From: Bacteroidales bacterium
Lineage (GTDB): Bacteria > Bacteroidota > Bacteroidia > Bacteroidales > VadinHA17
Reading direction: 5' to 3'
Length of the DNA: 7,665 nt
Assembly: GCA_022615595.1 (NCBI GenBank)
Contig: JAKEGI010000039.1
Location: 1 to 7,665, forward strand
Shown here: positions 4,475 to 7,665 of the stretch, piece by piece
Layout of the letters: each line of letters opens with the position of its first letter
How positions within the stretch are numbered: position 1 is the first letter of the stretch
Position numbers and translations under genes: made by a program
The notes under the pieces: generated by a model
The model's input: only the letters and a program-made list of their open reading frames with translations
The model's database searches: none
Told to the model about the DNA's origin: nothing

Positions 4475-6754
4475 ATGAAAATCCGGGGGAGGGGCCTTTC
4501 AGAGGAGGCGAAGTATCGGTCACTGTTTGAGAACGTCAGGGAGGGCATATACCAGAGTACCCCTGACGGTAAGATCATAACCGCTAACCCTGCTCTTGTC
4601 AGCATGCTCGGGTATGAGAGCGAGGAGGAGCTGAAGAGCCTCCATATCGCACGTGACCTTTACGTCAATCCTGACGATCGCGAGAGACTGCTTGATGAGT
4701 TGGTAGAGAGCAGTACAGACGGTGATATCGAACTGTGGCTGAAACGCAAGGACGGTACTGAGATCTGTGTCCTGGAGCACTCTCATCCTGTGTGTGATGA
4801 CCAGGGAGAGGTGCTTTATTTCGAGGGGGCGATGACAGACATTACCCGGAGAAGGAGGGATGCTAATCTGCTGCGCGAGAGTGCTGACAGCTACAGGGCT
4901 CTGTTCAACAGCATTACCAGCGCCATGTATATCCTCAACAGGCAGGGGAAGTTCGTGAATGTCAATGACGGAGCGGTGCTCATGTATGGTTATGACCGTG
5001 ATTTCTTCATCGGAAAGACGCCTGAGTTCCTTAGTGTTCCGGGAAGAAACGACATGAGGGAGGTAATGAGAATGATCGCGGAGGCCTTCTCGGGCACCCC
5101 GCAGAGATTCGAATTCTGGGGATTGAGGAAGAACGGAGAGGTATTCCCCAAGGAGGTCAGCCTGTTCAGGACAACCTATTTTGGAGAAGAGGCAATCATT
5201 GCTATCGGCGTCGATATCACCGAAAGGAAGAGGGTGGCAGAGGAGCTGCGGATACACAGCGAGCAACTGCAGAGAATAATCGACCTGGTGCCCAGCTATA
5301 TATTTGCCAAGGACATTGACGGCCGCTTTATCCTTACCAATAAGGCACTGGCAAGCGTCTTCGGGATGCGGCCATCTGAGACTCAGGGGAAAACGGATGC
5401 TGATTACGGTGCCAGCCCCGAGCAGGTAGAGTGGTACCGTAATGCTGACATGAAAGTCATCGAGAAAGGCATACCTGTAATGATACCTGAGGAGCAGGTG
5501 CTACGTGAGGACGGCTCGCTGGGATGGTTCCAGACAGTGAAGATACCATATATCCATCCCGGGTATGAGAAACCGGCCATTCTGGGTGTTGCAACCGATA
5601 TCACAATGAGAAAGGAGGCCGAGGATGAGCTCCGCAGGAGCGAGGAGCGGTTCAGGAAGCTCTTCGAATCACACTCGGCCGTAAAGCTGATAATAAATCC
5701 GGCAGACGGATCAGTAATCGATGCTAACCTTGCAGCCGCAGAGTTCTACGGCTGGCCTGCCGAGAGGCTCAGGAAGATGAAGATATATGATATTACCACA
5801 ATGTCCCAGAGCAGTGTTGATGAACTGATGAAGGTTGTGGTCGATAAGCGGAGCATCAGGTTCGAGTCAAATCACAGGCTTGCTGACGGAAGCATACGTG
5901 AGGTGGAGGTCTTCTCCAGCAGGGTGGAGATTGACGGCAAAGATCTCCTGCATTCGATCATTCATGACATCACGGATAAGAAGAAGATACTGCTCGATCT
6001 CATCGCAGCAAAGGAAAAGGCAGAGGAGAGCGACAGGCTCAAGACGGCGTTCCTTCATAATATATCACATGAGATAAGAACGCCTCTGAATGCCATTGTG
6101 GGTTTCACCGGCCTTCTTGATACCCCCGGCCTGTCAGATGATACCCGCCGGCATTACATTGAAATGGTCAGCCAGAGCAGCAGCCAGCTCCTGTCGATAA
6201 TATCTGACATTGTCGAGATCTCCAATATCGAGACAGGCCAGACCAGGCTCTCTGTGACAGAGACAAACGTCAACAGAATCCTCGTCAGCGCTTATGATCT
6301 CTTCTCTATGCAGGCAGGACAGAAAAAGCTGAGGCTCTCCTTCAGCAGAAACCTCTCTGATCACAAAGCAGTTATTATGACAGACGGAACGAAACTCCTG
6401 CAGGTACTGTCAAATCTCATCAGCAATGCCATTAAATTTACCGCTGCCGGGTCTGTATCATACGGTTACAATCTGAAGGGGAGTGACCTGGAGTTCTTTG
6501 TGTCAGACACCGGGATCGGCATACCCCATGAACAGAGTGCAAGGATCTTCGAACGATTCTACCAGATTGAAGACCTCAAAAGCACAAAGACGGCGGGAAC
6601 GGGACTGGGTCTCACAATCTCAAGGGCATTTGTTGAGTTGCTCGGAGGAACCATCCGGCTTGATTCAACCCCGGGGCAGGGCAGCACCTTTTACTTTACC
6701 GTACCTTACGCAGAATCTTCAGGCGGTATGGCATCGGTTGACGCTAAGGTATAG
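4475..6754 (+). CDS. Soluble four-PAS sensor histidine kinase
   Basis: A 759-residue two-component kinase that senses a signal through PAS domains, autophosphorylates on His and passes phosphate to a response regulator not in this window. Domains in order: PAS1 about 12-125, PAS2 about 138-255, PAS3 about 262-385 (KDIDGRFILTN), PAS4 about 388-505, HisKA about 520-590 with H532 in the H-box NISHEIRTP, and HATPase about 630-745 with N-box N651 (SNAIKF), DTGIGIP at D678 and GTGLGL at 708-713. All catalytic boxes look intact. No signal peptide or membrane segment is seen, so it should be cytoplasmic. There is no receiver or output domain, so its partner is elsewhere. The ATG at 4475 is the only sensible start: the frame opens at 4412 with no earlier ATG. 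The flippase start follows seven bases after the stop, suggesting co-transcription. Ligands are unknown. Confidence 0.95.
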   Translation: MKIRGRGLSEEAKYRSLFENVREGIYQSTPDGKIITANPALVSMLGYESEEELKSLHIARDLYVNPDDRERLLDELVESSTDGDIELWLKRKDGTEICVLEHSHPVCDDQGEVLYFEGAMTDITRRRRDANLLRESADSYRALFNSITSAMYILNRQGKFVNVNDGAVLMYGYDRDFFIGKTPEFLSVPGRNDMREVMRMIAEAFSGTPQRFEFWGLRKNGEVFPKEVSLFRTTYFGEEAIIAIGVDITERKRVAEELRIHSEQLQRIIDLVPSYIFAKDIDGRFILTNKALASVFGMRPSETQGKTDADYGASPEQVEWYRNADMKVIEKGIPVMIPEEQVLREDGSLGWFQTVKIPYIHPGYEKPAILGVATDITMRKEAEDELRRSEERFRKLFESHSAVKLIINPADGSVIDANLAAAEFYGWPAERLRKMKIYDITTMSQSSVDELMKVVVDKRSIRFESNHRLADGSIREVEVFSSRVEIDGKDLLHSIIHDITDKKKILLDLIAAKEKAEESDRLKTAFLHNISHEIRTPLNAIVGFTGLLDTPGLSDDTRRHYIEMVSQSSSQLLSIISDIVEISNIETGQTRLSVTETNVNRILVSAYDLFSMQAGQKKLRLSFSRNLSDHKAVIMTDGTKLLQVLSNLISNAIKFTAAGSVSYGYNLKGSDLEFFVSDTGIGIPHEQSARIFERFYQIEDLKSTKTAGTGLGLTISRAFVELLGGTIRLDSTPGQGSTFYFTVPYAESSGGMASVDAKV

Positions 6755-6761
6755 AACAGAG

Positions 6762-7665
6762 GTGAAGAGAAGGTTTCTTGTAAATATTATTTTCCTTATT
6801 TCTGTAAGTGTGCTGGTCAAGGCCTTCTGGGTTCTGGCTGTTGACCGCTCTGTGCAGAATGTGGCAGGGGAGGAGGCTTATGGGTTCTATTTCTCACTCT
6901 TCAGCTACTCTGTGCTCTTCACGCTGCTGCTCGATATGGGGCTGTCGGGATTCAACAACAGGGCTGTGTCAGCCGATCCCGGGCGGGTAAGACTCTATTT
7001 TGGGAACGTGCTGCTGCTGCGGCTTTCGCTCACAGCAGCATATTTTGCAGTCACACTGGCGGTCGCATGGGCGATGGGCTATTCGCCTGACCAGATGTCA
7101 ATGCTTCTTGTGCTGATGTTTAACCAGGTAATGGCATCACTTACCCTCTGGCTGAGGTCGAACATAAGCGGCATGCAGTACCTGTTTCTCGACAGCATCC
7201 TCTCAGTGGCTGACAGGCTGGTAATGATTGTCATCTGTTCACTTCTTCTCTGGGGAGGTGTTACCTCCGGACCCTTCAGGATAGAATGGTTCGTATGGTC
7301 GCAGACGGCAGCATATTTCACCGTGATGGTTATGTCATTCATGATCGTGATCCGCAGGGGAGGGGTCTCAGAGGTGAGACCCGATCGCGCCGTTCTGAAA
7401 AGCATAATTATTTCAGGGCTGCCATATGCTGTCGTGGCCTTCGCCATGACACTCTACTGGCGCACTGACACGGTCCTGATTGAACGGTTGTTGCCTGACG
7501 GAGCCAGGGAGGCCGGCAACTATGCCCAGGCATTCAGGCTCTTTGATGCCTTTGCGATGATACCGGTCATGTTCGGAGGTCTCCTGCTGCCGATACTATC
7601 GAGGGAACTGGCTGAGGATAATGACGTTCGTGCCCTTGCCACAACAGCGGCAAGATCACTGCTGC
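6762..7665 (+). CDS. Polysaccharide (O-antigen) flippase, Wzx-like, 3' end missing
   Basis: The first 301 codons of a multi-helix membrane protein of the MOP/polysaccharide-biosynthesis superfamily, expected to move undecaprenyl-linked sugar units across the inner membrane. Starting from a GTG at 6762 the protein begins MKRRFLVNIIFLISVSVLVKAFWVL, as Bacteroidota flippases do. About seven hydrophobic segments are visible, near residues 5-27, 40-62, 82-106, 112-130, 143-165, 175-197 and 212-232. The stretch YWRTDTVLIERLLPDG...AGNYAQAFRLFDAF (232-264) matches the family motif of a charged helix start followed by a YxxAxRLxD-type helix. The family averages 400-500 residues, so roughly a third lies beyond the window. 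No ATG precedes the conserved N-terminus in this frame, hence GTG; the Shine-Dalgarno is poor. It starts seven bases after the kinase stop, which suggests one transcript. Confidence 0.9.
   Translation, partial: MKRRFLVNIIFLISVSVLVKAFWVLAVDRSVQNVAGEEAYGFYFSLFSYSVLFTLLLDMGLSGFNNRAVSADPGRVRLYFGNVLLLRLSLTAAYFAVTLAVAWAMGYSPDQMSMLLVLMFNQVMASLTLWLRSNISGMQYLFLDSILSVADRLVMIVICSLLLWGGVTSGPFRIEWFVWSQTAAYFTVMVMSFMIVIRRGGVSEVRPDRAVLKSIIISGLPYAVVAFAMTLYWRTDTVLIERLLPDGAREAGNYAQAFRLFDAFAMIPVMFGGLLLPILSRELAEDNDVRALATTAARSLL

Noticed and set aside
4520..5266. 248-codon minus-strand frame antisense to the kinase
   Set aside because: It is long but wholly opposite PAS1 and PAS2, whose protein sequence is clearly real; its translation has no recognisable family motif.
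7079..7447. 122-codon minus-strand frame near the right end
   Set aside because: It is opposite the flippase, whose hydrophobic helices and family motif make it the true coding strand.

Overview
The window looks like chromosomal DNA from a member of the Bacteroidota, most likely Bacteroidales-like. Three things support this. There is a family S46 dipeptidyl-peptidase, a family common in this phylum. The RNase HII starts MLKQYYKPG and carries DEAGRG, as in Bacteroidales homologues. Upstream regions carry the Bacteroidota-type -7 box TAnnTTTG (TACCTTTG, TATCTTTG, GATATTTG), two of them with a TTG 19-20 nt further upstream, and Shine-Dalgarno signals are weak. Base composition is balanced (roughly half G+C by eye), with a more GC-rich stretch at about 3050-3360.

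Layout. Positions 1-40 hold the first 13 codons of a minus-strand gene that leaves the window (probably a MarC-family membrane protein), with its promoter at 55-85. Positions 71-255 are repeat-rich non-coding DNA: a short inverted repeat, a degenerate 7-nt array and three copies of a 24-bp repeat. A rho-independent terminator (273-304) closes the S46 peptidase gene (327-2477, minus; catalytic residues H86, D222, S651; predicted DPP7-type). Upstream of it lie rnhB (2555-3157, minus) and a GT4 glycosyltransferase (3157-4290, minus). These two overlap by one base in TGATG and are probably translationally coupled. A divergent intergenic region (4291-4474) separates them from a plus-strand pair: a soluble four-PAS histidine kinase (4475-6754) and, 7 bp later, a GTG-started polysaccharide flippase (6762 to the window end, incomplete).

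How they fit together. The glycosyltransferase and the flippase point to surface polysaccharide or O-antigen synthesis, and the kinase sits directly upstream of the flippase in a likely shared transcript. RNase HII and the peptidase are housekeeping or nutritional genes. No defence system, CRISPR array, prophage, transposase, tRNA or rRNA is visible.

The strongest unexplained signal is structural. Inside the 3' part of the glycosyltransferase gene (3259-3353), perfect 14-bp inverted arms enclose three consecutive perfect hairpins (7, 9 and 12 bp), a cloverleaf in which about 82 of 95 bases can pair. The protein still looks normal there, so it does not look like a simple insertion.
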